A stretch of DNA of 5,588 bases from Microcaldota archaeon (GTDB lineage Archaea > Micrarchaeota > Micrarchaeia > Micrarchaeales > Micrarchaeaceae): positions 1-5,588 of the forward strand of contig JAJZLZ010000070.1 of assembly GCA_021850375.1 (NCBI GenBank), read 5' to 3'. The notes beneath the pieces are model-generated. The model was not told where the DNA came from and ran no database searches. It saw only the letters and a list, made by a program, of their open reading frames with translations. This document shows positions 5,111 through 5,588 of this stretch, piece after piece; the first letter of the stretch is position 1, and each line of letters begins with the position of its first letter. The translations under genes were made by a program, and so were the position numbers.

Positions 5111-5588
5111 ATGAATTTTAATGAATTTGAAGTTTTAAGAAATGCTATAAATGAGGGCACTAGAGGATTCTATCATTCCAGTACTATTATAAACTATTCT
5201 GAAGGTTCAATTAACATATCTGTTGATATACGCGACTTTCTCCTTTTGGCTATGGTATCAGGAAATAATCTTTTGCTAAAAGGCGGTACAGGTACAGGTA
5301 AAACAAGTTTTTCCAATGGCGCACTAAATAGCATATTTGGTGATAAATCAGCATTTTTGCAGGTGGATACAAGCCTCGACATAACAAAGTTTTTAGATAT
5401 AGATTTTAGCAGGATAAAGTCTGGTGAAACGCTCAAGAGTTCAGTTAAAGAAACGGTTTATATAACCGCGCCTGCAGTACTTATTGATGAATATAATAGG
5501 GCGCCTGCGCAGTTAAATAATATTTTGCAAGGATGGCTAACTAATGGTACTATAATATCTAGCGGAGGGGCTGCATTCAATGTTGGCG
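5111..5588 (+). CDS. MoxR-like AAA+ ATPase, N-terminal part (3' end outside window)
   Basis: An open frame of 159 complete codons from ATG 5111 to the window end. After an N-terminal segment of about 40 residues comes an AAA+ core: Walker A GGTGTGKTS (58-66), the strand FLQVDTSLDITKFLDIDF (82-99) that in MoxR proteins reads FxQxxPDLxPxDxxG, and Walker B AVLIDEYNRAP (122-132) followed by AQLNNILQGWLTNGTI. The DEYNRAP sequence corresponds to DEINRAPxxxQxALLExM of the MoxR/AAA_5 group. These ATPases remodel or activate partner proteins, often with a VWA-domain protein encoded just downstream; here the downstream gene cannot be seen. An upstream ATG at 5085 leads to a stop after six codons, and the next in-frame ATG is deep in the domain, so 5111 is the best start. 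There is no signal peptide, so it should be cytosolic. The precise subfamily is undetermined. Confidence 0.85.
   Translation, partial: MNFNEFEVLRNAINEGTRGFYHSSTIINYSEGSINISVDIRDFLLLAMVSGNNLLLKGGTGTGKTSFSNGALNSIFGDKSAFLQVDTSLDITKFLDIDFSRIKSGETLKSSVKETVYITAPAVLIDEYNRAPAQLNNILQGWLTNGTIISSGGAAFNVG

Noticed and set aside
5194..5436. Minus-strand open frame of 80 codons near the window end.
   Set aside because: It is antisense to the Walker A region of the MoxR-like gene.

Overview
The window looks like a piece of an AT-rich archaeal genome, most likely a DPANN lineage of the Micrarchaeota/Parvarchaeota (ARMAN) type. The best pointer is the N-terminus of the minus-strand gene (QSAMEYLMTYGWAILV followed by a hydrophobic helix). 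This is the class III (pilin-like) signal peptide style that I associate with those archaea. TATA-box promoters, one of them at the distance expected for a leaderless mRNA, and a single-domain parvulin of the thaumarchaeal NmPin type agree with this. The lineage call is inference; no rRNA or other marker gene is present.

Layout. (1) Positions 1-117 are the last codons of uvrC (nucleotide excision repair); the protein ends without the usual C-terminal helix-hairpin-helix region. (2) Positions 140-1657 and 1662-1937 form a two-gene plus-strand unit. The first gene encodes a fused two-domain kinase-like protein: an aminoglycoside phosphotransferase/homoserine kinase fold followed by a P-loop kinase. 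The second encodes a cytosolic parvulin peptidyl-prolyl isomerase. The first gene appears leaderless, with its TATA box inside the end of uvrC. The second has a strong Shine-Dalgarno sequence that overlaps the stop codon of the first. (3) A 233-bp convergent gap with T-tracts on both strands separates these from the next gene. (4) A minus-strand gene (2171-3676) encodes a surface protein: a pilin-type N-terminal anchor followed by a YVTN-like beta-propeller.

(5) About 3.80-4.92 kb is a decayed insertion sequence of the IS630/Tc1-mariner type. It has imperfect terminal inverted repeats, its own TATA box, and a transposase broken by an in-frame TAG and several frameshifts. All three DDE residues are still visible. 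(6) After a 190-bp regulatory-looking gap (TATA box with an adjacent imperfect palindrome, and a perfect 10-bp tandem repeat abutting the start codon), a MoxR-like AAA+ ATPase gene starts at 5111 and runs off the window end.

Functionally the window is mixed: DNA repair, an unassigned kinase fusion, a chaperone-like isomerase, a surface adhesin or structural protein, a dead transposon and an AAA+ ATPase. I see no CRISPR array, tRNA or rRNA and no clearly new multi-gene system. The most unusual items are the kinase fusion with a missing metal-binding Asn, the pilin-propeller fusion, and the RF2-like +1 frameshift sequence in the transposase remnant.
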